Shown one piece after another: positions 48,607-57,108 of a stretch of 64,000 bases of DNA. Within the stretch, counting starts at the first letter, position 1. Each line of letters begins with the position of its first letter. The stretch covers positions 37,988 to 101,987 of the forward strand of contig CAMAYO010000001.1 of assembly GCA_945862465.1 (NCBI GenBank), in the 5' to 3' direction. Source of the DNA: Pseudorhodobacter antarcticus. Its GTDB lineage: Bacteria > Pseudomonadota > Alphaproteobacteria > Rhodobacterales > Rhodobacteraceae. The notes under the pieces are model-generated. The model saw only the letters and a program-made list of their open reading frames with translations, did no database searches and was not told the DNA's origin. Both the position numbers and the translations under genes were made by a program.

Positions 48607-49698
48607 ATGGGCCTAAGCTTGAACAATTTGCGCCTTAAAGCCGCCCGCATATTGGTGCTGGCCTTGTGGTTGCACCTGCCGCTGGGTTTTGGTCTGGCCT
48701 ATCTTACGCACAGCGATCCCATCCCCGCTGTGGTTCTGATGGCGGTCTTGGGGTGCGTGGCGACAGTTGTGGTCTTGCGCCGGAACATCGCGCCCCTTGG
48801 GGTGGTGCTGGTGGCCTTGGCCTTTGGCGGGGCATTGACGATCCTTTGCGGTGCTCTGCAGGTAAGCCCGTGGCACGCGCCAACCCCGATCTATGCCGCC
48901 ACTGCACTGGCCCTGACCCTTCCGATGTGCAGCGGCCCTGCCGTTTTGGCCTGTGCCGCGATGGTCTTATTACCACAATTTGTTCTTATGGGCTTGGGTC
49001 TTGCGGGCATCAACACGGTGCCGTCAGACCTGCAGGGGATGTGGTGGTCTGCGGCGGCTTTCATGCTTGAAGCAGCTGTATTGGCCCTTTTGGCGCAGGC
49101 CATTGGGCTTTTGCTACACAAGGCGCAAGCCACTGCGACCGCCGCGCGGCAAGAGGCTGAAAGCCTTTGGCAGCAGCGCACCACTTTGCAGCTATCCCAG
49201 GCCCAGTTTGTTGCGGGCCTGATCGACCGGATCACAGGCTTGGCGCAAGACCCCGCCGCGTCTCCACCCGCCGCAACGGCCTTTCCCTTTGCCTTTGCTG
49301 AGGTGGAAAGGGCAGTTGATCTGCTGGCCTTCAAGCTGCGGGGAGGGTGTTTGACGGAAATTTCCGGCTTTGCCCAGTTGGATCTTGCCGCAGCCACAGC
49401 CCAAATGGCGGGATGTTTGCATGATCAATCCACGCGCCTGACGGCGATTTGCCAAGCGTCGCAAGGGGCTTACAGGGCCAAGGTCTTGCACAACTTGGCG
49501 CGTGATCTAGAAGATATCACAGAACAATCGCAGCAGATCGCAGCCTTTGCGGCGGATTTGTCCCACACGGCGGAAGCCTATATCAAAACCCCGTTGCTGG
49601 GGCGCGCGCATCTGCCAAAGATGCCCTTAGCGCCAGACTTGTGCTTGGGCAACCCAACCAAACCTATACAAGCGCGACCTTGGACGCTGGCCGCATAG
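48607..49698 (+). CDS. Unrecognised multi-span membrane protein with coiled-coil tail
   Basis: A 363-residue protein I cannot assign. The first about 165 residues contain five or six hydrophobic helices in close succession (from ARILVLALWLHLPLGFG to EAAVLALLAQAIGLLLH). From about 175 the protein is soluble and helical, with heptad-like stretches (ATAARQEAESLWQQ; DLEDITEQSQQIAAFAADLS) and cysteines at CLTE, CLHD and CQAS. The arrangement recalls the membrane and linker parts of some chemoreceptors, but no methyl-accepting hairpin tip is visible. The ATG at 48607 follows GGGGGG. It stands alone between coaD and a LysR gene. Confidence 0.7.
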   Translation: MGLSLNNLRLKAARILVLALWLHLPLGFGLAYLTHSDPIPAVVLMAVLGCVATVVVLRRNIAPLGVVLVALAFGGALTILCGALQVSPWHAPTPIYAATALALTLPMCSGPAVLACAAMVLLPQFVLMGLGLAGINTVPSDLQGMWWSAAAFMLEAAVLALLAQAIGLLLHKAQATATAARQEAESLWQQRTTLQLSQAQFVAGLIDRITGLAQDPAASPPAATAFPFAFAEVERAVDLLAFKLRGGCLTEISGFAQLDLAAATAQMAGCLHDQSTRLTAICQASQGAYRAKVLHNLARDLEDITEQSQQIAAFAADLSHTAEAYIKTPLLGRAHLPKMPLAPDLCLGNPTKPIQARPWTLAA

Positions 49699-49704
49699 CA
49701 TTTC

Positions 49705-50655
49705 TTAACGCCGCCACAAACTTTGCCGCTCGTGATGCTGGATCGTCGCGGCCAAGGTTTCAAATTGGCCGGCCAGAAAGCTGCGGAGCCGCCTTGCCGC
49801 GGGGCTAAGGCCCAAGGCGCTGCGATACATCAGACCCAGTTTGCGATCAGGATGTTCAATGCGAATGGACAGCGCGGCCACACGATATTGGCGGCGCAAT
49901 GAAAACAGCACCGAATAGGGCAGCACCGTCAAACTGTCAGACCCCGCCAGCATGCCCATCACCGCCGAGAGGCTGCCGCCCGAATAGCTGATGCGGATTT
50001 GTTCCGTGCTGATCGTCGACAGCACCCGCTGCAAATCGGCATAAAGCGGGCTGTTCGCAGGTGGGGCTATCCAAGGAAAGCGCAACAAGTCTGCCGCCGT
50101 CACCGCAGGGCCATGCAGCAAAGGGTGGCCCTCGCGCGCGGCAATCACATTGCGTCCCGGCAGCAGCGTGTCAAAGCTTAAGCCTTCGGGCAGATCATCA
50201 GGCCGCAGCGGGCAAATCGCCAGATCCAGTGCCCCGCTTTGCACCAGTGTTGCCAGATCGGGCGCATAGCCATAGCTTTGTTCCAGCCGCACATCGGGGT
50301 TTTGCGCCTGAAACCCCGCGATCATCGCCACAATCACCCCGTCCATGAACACCGGCGTCCCCGCCACGCGCACCGCCCCCGCTTTGCCCAGCCGGAAACT
50401 TTGCACCGCTTGGCCCGCCGCTTGGGATGCTTGAAGAATACGCGCGCCTTCCTCGGCCAAACGAGCGCCCAATTCTGTTGGCTGCAAAGGTCGCCTACCG
50501 GGCACAAAAAGCGCAGCCCCCAAGCGCGCCTCAAGCGCAGCCACTGATCGTGACAGGGCGGGCTGCGATTTGCCCAAAAGGGCTGCGCCTTCGGTCAAAC
50601 CACCCGCCTGCACGATGGCGGCGAGGATTTCGAGCTGTCTGGGATCTATCTTCAT
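49705..50655 (-). CDS. LysR-family regulator of the hydroxyquinol operon
   Basis: A 316-residue LysR-type protein. The N-terminal HTH starts KIDPRQLEILAAIVQAGGLTE and contains the SQPALSRSVAALEARLG recognition segment. The co-inducer domain begins near 92. It is divergent from the maleylacetate reductase operon across 78 bp, the classic arrangement for aromatic-catabolism regulators. A perfect ATACC-N5-GGTAT palindrome with T-N11-A spacing abuts its start codon, suggesting autorepression together with activation of the operon. Inducer unknown. Confidence 0.93.
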   Translation of the reverse strand: MKIDPRQLEILAAIVQAGGLTEGAALLGKSQPALSRSVAALEARLGAALFVPGRRPLQPTELGARLAEEGARILQASQAAGQAVQSFRLGKAGAVRVAGTPVFMDGVIVAMIAGFQAQNPDVRLEQSYGYAPDLATLVQSGALDLAICPLRPDDLPEGLSFDTLLPGRNVIAAREGHPLLHGPAVTAADLLRFPWIAPPANSPLYADLQRVLSTISTEQIRISYSGGSLSAVMGMLAGSDSLTVLPYSVLFSLRRQYRVAALSIRIEHPDRKLGLMYRSALGLSPAARRLRSFLAGQFETLAATIQHHERQSLWRR

Positions 50656-50668
50656 ACCAAAATGGTAT
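50654..50668. promoter_or_regulatory. LysR-type operator in the LysR-maleylacetate reductase gap
   Basis: ATACC-AAAAT-GGTAT is a perfect 5-bp-arm palindrome with the T-N11-A spacing of LysR sites. It overlaps the LysR start codon and lies 66 bp before the maleylacetate reductase start. Confidence 0.6.
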
Positions 50669-50733
50669 AAAGCTACGGCATAAATCGATCAAGTTTCAAA
50701 TTTATATCCGCTAGCCTGAGGGTGGAGACTGCG

Positions 50734-51819
50734 ATGACCCAATTACCCACCTTTGCCCTGCGCCTTTCCGCCCTGCGCGCGCAGTTTGGGCAAGCGGCGG
50801 CACAAGCGATAGCGGCGGCTTTGCAGCAGATGTCGTTGTCGCGTGCTGTGCTTTTGGCCACCCCCGGCCATGCTGACCAAGCGCACGACATGGCCGCACA
50901 GATCGGCCCCAGCGTGGTGGCTGTTCTGCCGGTAGCGCAAATGCACACACCGGTTGAGGTGACCCAGCACGCCTTACCGCATGTGCTGGCCGCAAAGGCC
51001 GATGCGTTGATATCGTTCGGCGGCGGGTCTGTCACCGGCCTAGGCAAGGCGCTGGCCCTACACACCCACTTGCCCCATATCGCCGTGCCCACCACCCATG
51101 CGGGGTCCGAAGTGACCGGTATTTTGGGCCAAACCGAAGCGGGGCGCAAAACCACGCTGACCGATGCGCGCCTGCAACCACAGGTGGTGATCTATGACCC
51201 GCGCCTGATTGCCAGCCTGCCGGCGCAGATCACCGTCACCTCGGCGCTGAACGCGCTGGCCCACGCGGTCGAGGCGCTTTACGCCCCTGACCGCAACCCC
51301 GTGACCAGCACTTTGGCGCTGCAAGGCGCGCAGGCGTTGGTCACTGCTTTGCCCAAGGTTTTGGAAAACCTGCACAATCTGCAAGCCCGCGCCGATTGCC
51401 AATATGGCGGTTTCCTCTGCGGCCTTGTTCTGGGCCAAGTTGGCATGGGCTTGCACCACAAGCTGTGCCACACCTTGGGCGGCAGTTTTGGGCTGCCCCA
51501 TGCGCAAACCCATGCGGTGATTTTGCCCCATGCCGTGGCCTATAACGAGGCGGCTGTGCCCGATCTTCTGGCCCCCTTGGCGCGTATCCTAAACGCCCCT
51601 AGCGCGGGGCAGGGGCTCTACGCCCTTTCCGCAAGCCTACACGCCCCCCAATCGCTGCGCGATCTTGGGCTGGCCGAAGCCGATCTTGACCGCGCCGCAG
51701 ACCTTGCGACGCAATCCCCTTATCCCAACCCAAGCCCCTTGGAAAAGCCCGCCCTGCGCGCCCTGTTACAGGCCGCATGGGAGGGCCATCCCCCAAAACC
51801 CAGAGGTTATCATGGCTGA
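50734..51819 (+). CDS. Maleylacetate reductase
   Basis: NAD(P)H-dependent reductase of maleylacetate to 3-oxoadipate; 361 residues of the iron-containing alcohol dehydrogenase superfamily (group III fold). The nucleotide-binding segment is ISFGGGSVTGLGKALAL near 90-106. Segments HAGSEVTGILGQTEAGRK near 123-140 and the C-terminal HHKLCHTLGGSFGLPHAQTHAVILPH match maleylacetate reductases rather than ordinary alcohol dehydrogenases. The start at 50734 has GGAG seven bases upstream; an in-frame GTG at 50722 overlaps that site. It overlaps the next gene by 8 bp and is first in the hydroxyquinol operon. Confidence 0.9.
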   Translation: MTQLPTFALRLSALRAQFGQAAAQAIAAALQQMSLSRAVLLATPGHADQAHDMAAQIGPSVVAVLPVAQMHTPVEVTQHALPHVLAAKADALISFGGGSVTGLGKALALHTHLPHIAVPTTHAGSEVTGILGQTEAGRKTTLTDARLQPQVVIYDPRLIASLPAQITVTSALNALAHAVEALYAPDRNPVTSTLALQGAQALVTALPKVLENLHNLQARADCQYGGFLCGLVLGQVGMGLHHKLCHTLGGSFGLPHAQTHAVILPHAVAYNEAAVPDLLAPLARILNAPSAGQGLYALSASLHAPQSLRDLGLAEADLDRAADLATQSPYPNPSPLEKPALRALLQAAWEGHPPKPRGYHG

Positions 51820-53566
51820 CATCACCACCGAGGTTCTTATCATCGGCACCGGCCCCGCAGGCTCTGCCACGGCGGCCCTTTTGGCCAGTTACGGCGTGGA
51901 AAACCTTGTGATCAACCGCTACCGCTGGCTGGCCAACACGCCGCGCGCCCATATCACCAACCAACGCTGCATGGAGGTGCTGCGCGATCTGGGCCACGAG
52001 GTGGAAGACGAAGCCTATCTGTTCGCCACCCCGCAAGAAAAGATGGGCGAGAACATCTTTTGCGTTAGCCTTGCGGGTGAAGAGATTGGCCGGATGAATT
52101 CTTGGGGCACCCATCCCATGTCAAAAGCGGAACACCTTTTGTCTTCGCCTTGCGAAATGAACGACCTGCCGCAAACCTTTATGGAGCCGCTGCTGTTCAA
52201 AACCGCCTGCCAGCGCGGCAGCCAAAGCCGGATGAGCGTGGAATATCTGCACCATGTACAAGACGACACCGGAGTGACCACCACTTGCCGCGACAAGCTG
52301 ACGGGCAAGGATTTCACCGTCCGCTCAAAATATCTGGTCGGGGCGGATGGGGGCAATTCGCTTGTGGCGGAACACGCGGGCCTGCCGTTTGAAGGCAAGA
52401 TGGGCGTTGGCGGGTCGATGAACATTCTGTTTCGCGCCGATCTGTCAAAGTATGTCTCTCACCGGCCTTCGGTTCTGTATTGGGTGATGCAACCCGGTGC
52501 AGATGTGGGCGGTATCGGCATGGGGCTGGTGCGCATGGTGCGGCCTTGGAATGAATGGCTGATCGTTTGGGGCTATGACATCAACCAGCCTGCACCTGTG
52601 GTCGATGCGGCCCTTGCGACCCAAGTGGCACGTCAGTTGGTGGGCGACCCTGATCTGGAAATTGATCTGATCTCGGCCAATACGTGGACGGTGAACAATA
52701 TGTTCGCCACCCATATGCAAAACAACCGCGTGTTTATCATGGGCGATGCGGCGCATCGGCATCCGCCGTCAAACGGGCTGGGGTCAAACACCTCGATCCA
52801 AGATGGGTTCAACTTGGCGTGGAAGCTGGCGATGGTGGTTAAGGGGCAGGCAGCACCCGCTTTGCTGGAAAGCTATTCCACCGAACGCGCCCCCATTGCG
52901 CGCCAGATCGTCACCCGCGCCAACCAATCCATCGGCGAGTTCGGCCCGATCTTCCAAGCCCTCGGCATGACAGGCGGCACCGATCACGACAAGATCCGCG
53001 CCAATATGGAAGCCCGCGCCGATGCGACCCTCGCGGGCGAGGCGCAGCGCGCCGCCCTGCGCGAGGCGATTGCGTTCAAGAAATACGAATTCGACGCCCA
53101 CGGGATCGAGATGAACCAACGTTACCGCAGCACCGCTGTGGTCACCGATGGCCAGATGGAACCCGCGTTTGAACTGGATGCGGTGTTGCACTACCAACCC
53201 ACCACTTGGCCCGGCGCGCGCTTGCCCCATGTCTGGATCTTTGACGCTGCGGGCAAAAAGCATTCCACGCTTGATCTCTGCGGCCATGGTCGCTTTGCCC
53301 TGTTCACCGGTATTGGTGGCGAGGCTTGGGTAGAAGCCGCCCGCAGCCTTGGCGCGGAACTGGGGCTTACCATCGACACGCGCCTGATCGGCCCGCGCCA
53401 CGCCCTGCTGGACCACACCGGCGATTGGGCCCGCGCGCGCGAAGTGTCAGACGCGGGCTGCGTTCTGGTGCGCCCTGACCACCATGTCGCTTGGCGGGCC
53501 GATAGCCTGACGGATACTCCCCTAGCCGACCTGAAGCGCGTGCTTAAATCGATCTTGGGGCGCTAA
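51812..53566 (+). CDS. FAD-dependent phenol monooxygenase (TfdB/PheA-like)
   Basis: Flavoprotein hydroxylase of 584 residues. FAD-binding G12-x-G14-x-x-G17 (IGTGPAG) is at the N-terminus. The TPRAHITNQRCMEVLRDLG segment is characteristic of 2,4-dichlorophenol/phenol hydroxylases. The second flavin motif is GDAAHRHPPSNGLGSNT from Gly311-Asp312. A C-terminal thioredoxin-like domain follows (about 420-584). In this operon the expected reaction is hydroxylation of resorcinol or a related phenol to hydroxyquinol, but the exact substrate is an inference. It overlaps maleylacetate reductase by 8 bp and is followed after 1 nt by the dioxygenase gene. Confidence 0.9.
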   Translation: MADITTEVLIIGTGPAGSATAALLASYGVENLVINRYRWLANTPRAHITNQRCMEVLRDLGHEVEDEAYLFATPQEKMGENIFCVSLAGEEIGRMNSWGTHPMSKAEHLLSSPCEMNDLPQTFMEPLLFKTACQRGSQSRMSVEYLHHVQDDTGVTTTCRDKLTGKDFTVRSKYLVGADGGNSLVAEHAGLPFEGKMGVGGSMNILFRADLSKYVSHRPSVLYWVMQPGADVGGIGMGLVRMVRPWNEWLIVWGYDINQPAPVVDAALATQVARQLVGDPDLEIDLISANTWTVNNMFATHMQNNRVFIMGDAAHRHPPSNGLGSNTSIQDGFNLAWKLAMVVKGQAAPALLESYSTERAPIARQIVTRANQSIGEFGPIFQALGMTGGTDHDKIRANMEARADATLAGEAQRAALREAIAFKKYEFDAHGIEMNQRYRSTAVVTDGQMEPAFELDAVLHYQPTTWPGARLPHVWIFDAAGKKHSTLDLCGHGRFALFTGIGGEAWVEAARSLGAELGLTIDTRLIGPRHALLDHTGDWARAREVSDAGCVLVRPDHHVAWRADSLTDTPLADLKRVLKSILGR

Positions 53567-53567
53567 G

Positions 53568-54440
53568 ATGGAAGCGGGATATTTCACCGAAAGCGACAGC
53601 GCAGAAGTTGTCATTGCCCGCAACGCCGCCGCCAAATCGGAACGGCTTGCGCAGGTGATGGCGGTGCTGACCCGCCATATCCATGCGGCCGTGAAAGAGA
53701 TTGAACCGACCACCGAAGAATGGATGACCGCGTTGCAATTTCTAACCGCCACAGGCCAGATGTGCAGCGATTGGCGGCAGGAATATATCCTGTTTTCCGA
53801 TATCATGGGCGTGTCGATGCTGGTCGATGCGATCAACAATCGCAAACCCTCTGGCGCGTCAGAATCCACCGTCTTGGGGCCGTTCCATCTGGCCGATGCC
53901 CCCGAATTGCCCATGGGGGCGAATATCTGTCTTGATGACAAGGGCGAGGCGATGCTGGTGCGTGGGCGTATTGTTGACACGTCGGGCAACCCGATACCCC
54001 AAGCCAAGATTGATGTCTGGCAAGCCAATGACGAAGGCTTTTACGATGTGCAGCAAAAGGGCATCCAGCCTGATTTCAACCTGCGCGGGGTGTTTCGCAC
54101 CGGCGCTGATGGGCGCTATTGGTTCAAGGGGGTGAAGCCCAAATTCTATCCCATCCCCGATGATGGCCCTGTGGGCAAGTTGCTGGGGGCTTTGGGCCGC
54201 CACCCCTTCCGCCCCGCGCATTTGCATTATATCCTGGAAGCCCAAGGGTTTGACACGCTTGTCACCCATATCTTCGACCCCGATGATCCCTATATCCATT
54301 CCGATGCGGTCTTTGGCGTCAAGCAAAGCTTGCTCGCGAAGTTTGATCTGATCACCGACCCCGCCCGCATCGCGGCAGAAGGCATGGATGGCCCGTTCCA
54401 TCTTGTGGAACATGATTTCGTTCTGGCGGCCAAAGCATGA
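53568..54440 (+). CDS. Hydroxyquinol 1,2-dioxygenase (intradiol)
   Basis: Fe(III) ring-cleaving dioxygenase of 290 residues, turning hydroxyquinol into maleylacetate. An N-terminal helical dimerisation domain (about 1-100, as in catechol 1,2-dioxygenases) precedes the beta-sandwich. Iron ligands by pattern are Tyr159 (GFYDVQ), Tyr194 (PKFYPIP), His218 and His220 (RPAHLHYIL). The choice of hydroxyquinol over catechol rests on its neighbour maleylacetate reductase and the general sequence look. The start is 1 nt after the monooxygenase stop, and the end overlaps the BKACE gene (ATGA). Confidence 0.93.
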   Translation: MEAGYFTESDSAEVVIARNAAAKSERLAQVMAVLTRHIHAAVKEIEPTTEEWMTALQFLTATGQMCSDWRQEYILFSDIMGVSMLVDAINNRKPSGASESTVLGPFHLADAPELPMGANICLDDKGEAMLVRGRIVDTSGNPIPQAKIDVWQANDEGFYDVQQKGIQPDFNLRGVFRTGADGRYWFKGVKPKFYPIPDDGPVGKLLGALGRHPFRPAHLHYILEAQGFDTLVTHIFDPDDPYIHSDAVFGVKQSLLAKFDLITDPARIAAEGMDGPFHLVEHDFVLAAKA

Positions 54441-55261
54441 CAAAGCCCTGCATCCTTTGCGTGGCGATCACAGGGTCACTGCCCACCAAAGCCAATAACC
54501 CCGCCGTGCCAATCACGATTGCCGAGCAGATCGAAAGCACCCAAGCGGCGTTTGAAGCGGGGGCGAGTATCGCCCATTGCCACGTGCGCGATGACGAGGG
54601 CAAACCTACCTCCGACCCCGACCGCTTTGCGCGCTTGGTTGAGGGGTTAAAGACCCATTGCCCCGGCATGATCATTCAACTGTCCACAGGCGGGCGGTCG
54701 GGTGCTGGCACGGCGCGGGGGGGCATGCTGCCCCTGCGCCCCGATATGGCCAGCCTGTCGGTCGGGTCAAACAACTTCCCTACCCGCGTTTACGAAAACC
54801 CGCCGGATTTGGTCGATTGGCTGGCGGCAGAAATGCTGAAATACAACGTGAAGCCTGAAATCGAATGCTTCGACCTGTCGCATATCGTGCAAGCTGCATC
54901 CATGGCGCGCGATGGGCGCTTGGCGAACCCGCTTTATGTGCAGTTCGTGATGGGCGTGAAAAATGCCATGCCAGCGGATGAGCGGATTTTTGACTTTTAC
55001 ATCGAAACCCTCAATCGCCTTGCCCCCACCGCCCTATGGTGTGCGGCAGGCATTGGCCCTGAGCAATTGACCATCAACGAATGGGCCATCGCCAAGGGCG
55101 GTCATACCCGCACGGGCATGGAGGATAACGTGCGCCTAGACCGCGACCGCTTGGCGCCGTCAAACGCCGCCCTTGTGAAGCGCGCGGTGGATTTGTGCGA
55201 TAAATACCAACGCCCTGTCGCCACTTGGGCACAGGCCCGTGCGATGCTGGGGCTGGCATGA
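54437..55261 (+). CDS. Beta-keto acid cleavage enzyme (BKACE)
   Basis: Zinc enzyme of the DUF849/Kce family, 274 residues. BKACEs convert a beta-keto acid plus acetyl-CoA to acetoacetate and a new CoA ester. Zinc ligands by pattern are His47 and His49 (AHCHVRD) and Glu229 (GGHTRTGMEDN). The substrate arginine equivalent is Arg225. The start overlaps the dioxygenase stop as ATGA. As the last gene of an operon that should yield 3-oxoadipate, its likely substrate is that compound, giving succinyl-CoA and acetoacetate. It may make pcaI, pcaJ and pcaF unnecessary; this is inference. Confidence 0.9.
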   Translation: MTKPCILCVAITGSLPTKANNPAVPITIAEQIESTQAAFEAGASIAHCHVRDDEGKPTSDPDRFARLVEGLKTHCPGMIIQLSTGGRSGAGTARGGMLPLRPDMASLSVGSNNFPTRVYENPPDLVDWLAAEMLKYNVKPEIECFDLSHIVQAASMARDGRLANPLYVQFVMGVKNAMPADERIFDFYIETLNRLAPTALWCAAGIGPEQLTINEWAIAKGGHTRTGMEDNVRLDRDRLAPSNAALVKRAVDLCDKYQRPVATWAQARAMLGLA

Positions 55262-55263
55262 CA

Positions 55264-56007
55264 TTAGCCTGCCAGCCTCCCCTCCAGATCGGCCTTGACC
55301 GCCAAAAGCGCGGCCGTGACAAGCGCGCGCCGTTCGGCAAAGCGCGAGGTCGGGATGGGCAGGGATATGGCAAACACCTCGCCGCTAAAGTCGCGAAAGG
55401 CGATGCCTATGGCGGAAATGCCCTCGGTGTGGTCGTCGTTATCCTCGGCGAAGCCCAGTTTGCGCGCCAAGGCGAGGCGGGCGAGCAAGATGGGCAGATT
55501 GCCAGAGCCTTGGCCCCATTCGGCTTGGGCCAGCTCGATTGCGGCGTCTTCGGGCAAGATCGACAGGGCGGCGCGGCCGTTGGCGGTGGTGGTCAGGGGG
55601 AAATGCTCTCCGACAGACGAAACTGCCCGCAGGCGGTGGCTGCCCTGCACCTGATCCAAAAACACCATCTGCCCGCCGCGCAGGGCCGACAGATCAACCG
55701 TCTCGCCCGTGGCAGCCATCAGGGCGGTCAGATGCGGGCGGCACAGATCAACGGTGTTGGTGCGCGCCGCTTCGGCCAAAGCTTGCAGCTCTGGCCCCAA
55801 ACGCACGCCAGCGGCGCGGGTGGCGACAAGCAGGCGTTCGTCGATCAAGGCCGCGACAATGCGCTGCACAGTCGAACGGGGCAGGGCGACCCTATCGGCG
55901 ATTTGCCCAAGGCTCAGGCCCGTCTGGCTATCTTTCAACGCGCGCAGCACGGCGGCGGCGCGTGCGATCACCTGAATGCCGTCTTTGGTTTTCCCGCCGT
56001 CCTTCAT
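55264..56007 (-). CDS. IclR-family transcriptional regulator
   Basis: A 247-residue regulator. The N-terminal winged HTH runs from about 10 to 75 (VLRALKDSQTGLSLGQIADRVALPRSTVQRIVAAL). The IclR effector domain covers about 90-240, with the conserved TANGRAALS and GISAIGIAFRD segments. It is divergent from the cyclase-cupin-SDR run, convergent with BKACE with only 2 bp between stops. Its intergenic region holds a two-copy palindromic motif, one copy over the likely cyclase promoter, consistent with repression. Confidence 0.94.
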   Translation of the reverse strand: MKDGGKTKDGIQVIARAAAVLRALKDSQTGLSLGQIADRVALPRSTVQRIVAALIDERLLVATRAAGVRLGPELQALAEAARTNTVDLCRPHLTALMAATGETVDLSALRGGQMVFLDQVQGSHRLRAVSSVGEHFPLTTTANGRAALSILPEDAAIELAQAEWGQGSGNLPILLARLALARKLGFAEDNDDHTEGISAIGIAFRDFSGEVFAISLPIPTSRFAERRALVTAALLAVKADLEGRLAG

Positions 56008-56044
56008 GGTCGCCCTATGCCAGAGCCTACGCGCCGATTCCAGC

Positions 56045-56054
56045 CCGCAATGCG
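56045..56054. promoter_or_regulatory. Candidate IclR half-operator, copy 1
   Basis: CCGCAATGCG, identical to the core of the palindrome at 56087-56099, lies 38 bp upstream of the IclR start codon and so could mediate autorepression. Confidence 0.45.
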
Positions 56055-56083
56055 ATACAGCCCCCTCATAGCGCGGGAATCAT

Positions 56084-56112
56084 TTGACCGCAATGCGGTG
56101 CATATGTATCGT
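56084..56112 (+). promoter_or_regulatory. Cyclase promoter overlapped by IclR-type palindrome
   Basis: TTGACC (56084-56089) and TATCGT (56107-56112) are separated by 17 bp. The perfect palindrome ACCGCA-A-TGCGGT (56087-56099) covers the -35 and part of the spacer. A repressor bound here would block RNA polymerase. Confidence 0.5.
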
Positions 56113-56195
56113 CATGCAAGACGGCGCTTTGCGATAGGTGGGGCGCACGGGATGGGCTTGGCCAAGGCCAGCCAAAGATCGGGGGAGGTTTAAGA

Positions 56196-57032
56196 ATGGT
56201 CACTGTGCGCGGCATCGAATTCCAGGGCAACTTGGACAACACCATGGGGCTAGAGTTTTACAACCTGTCCCACCGCTTCGGGTTTCAGCACCCGAACTGG
56301 CCCTACTTTCAGGATGTTCAGATCGAACGCATCCATTACATGGCCAAATCCGGCGTTCTAAGCCAGCGCATCACCACCACGATGCACGCCACCACCCATA
56401 TCGACGCCCCCGCCCATGTGGTGCAAGGCACGCCCTTTATCAACGAAGTGCCTCTGCCGCATTTCTTTGGCACGGGGATTGTGGTCAGCTTGCCCAAGAA
56501 GAAATGGGAGCCGATTACAGGCGAAGATTTGGAAAAGGCCTGCGGCCACGCCATCCGCCCCGGTGATGTGCTGATCATCAACACAGGCTGGCACAAGCAG
56601 TATGAAGACGGCGATTACTTTGCCTATTGCCCGGGTTTTGTGCCTTCGGCGGGCGAATGGATGGTCAAGAAAGGCGTCAAGGTCGTGGGCCACGACACCC
56701 AAGCCAATGATCACCCCTTGGCCACCGCGATTGGCCCGCAACGCAACGGCCCGCTGCTGCCGCATCTGAAGAAAGAGTATTTCGAATGGTCCGGCGGGCG
56801 CGATTGGGCCGTGGATTTCCCCGATTGGGAACCTGTCCACCAGATCCTGTTCAAAGCGGGCATTTTGGGCATCGAAAACGTCGGTGGCGATTTGGATGCC
56901 GTCACCGGCAAACGCTGCACCTTTGCCTTCTTCCCGTGGAACTGGGATCGCGGCGATGGCTGCATCATCCGCTTGGTTGCGATGATCGACAAAAGCCAAG
57001 GCTACCGGATCGAAGCCGGTGAGGCGTTTTAA
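56196..57032 (+). CDS. Cyclase-family metal hydrolase (KynB/isatin-hydrolase-like)
   Basis: Hydrolase of 278 residues in the cyclase superfamily (PF04199), which includes bacterial kynurenine formamidases and isatin hydrolases. The metal site motif is His64-x3-His68-x-Asp70-x3-His74 (HATTHIDAPAH). Further matches are RPGDVLIINTGWHKQY near 120-135 and GVKVVGHDTQANDHP near 159-173. Members usually hydrolyse amide or lactam bonds, so the natural substrate may be a cyclic amide or ester. GGGGGAGG precedes the ATG. First gene of the IclR-divergent run. Confidence 0.9.
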   Translation: MVTVRGIEFQGNLDNTMGLEFYNLSHRFGFQHPNWPYFQDVQIERIHYMAKSGVLSQRITTTMHATTHIDAPAHVVQGTPFINEVPLPHFFGTGIVVSLPKKKWEPITGEDLEKACGHAIRPGDVLIINTGWHKQYEDGDYFAYCPGFVPSAGEWMVKKGVKVVGHDTQANDHPLATAIGPQRNGPLLPHLKKEYFEWSGGRDWAVDFPDWEPVHQILFKAGILGIENVGGDLDAVTGKRCTFAFFPWNWDRGDGCIIRLVAMIDKSQGYRIEAGEAF

Positions 57033-57040
57033 ACTTTCAA

Positions 57041-57061
57041 GCGGGGGGGCCAGCCCCCCGC
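57041..57061. repeat. Strong GC hairpin between cyclase and cupin genes
   Basis: An 8-bp perfect stem (GCGGGGGG and complement) with a 5-nt loop lies 9 bp after the cyclase stop. No T-run follows, so it may be an RNA-stability or attenuating element rather than a full terminator. Confidence 0.5.
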
Positions 57062-57108
57062 ATCCCCCGAAGTCGTTAGATCAGGATGACCTAGAAAGGC
57101 CAAGACCC

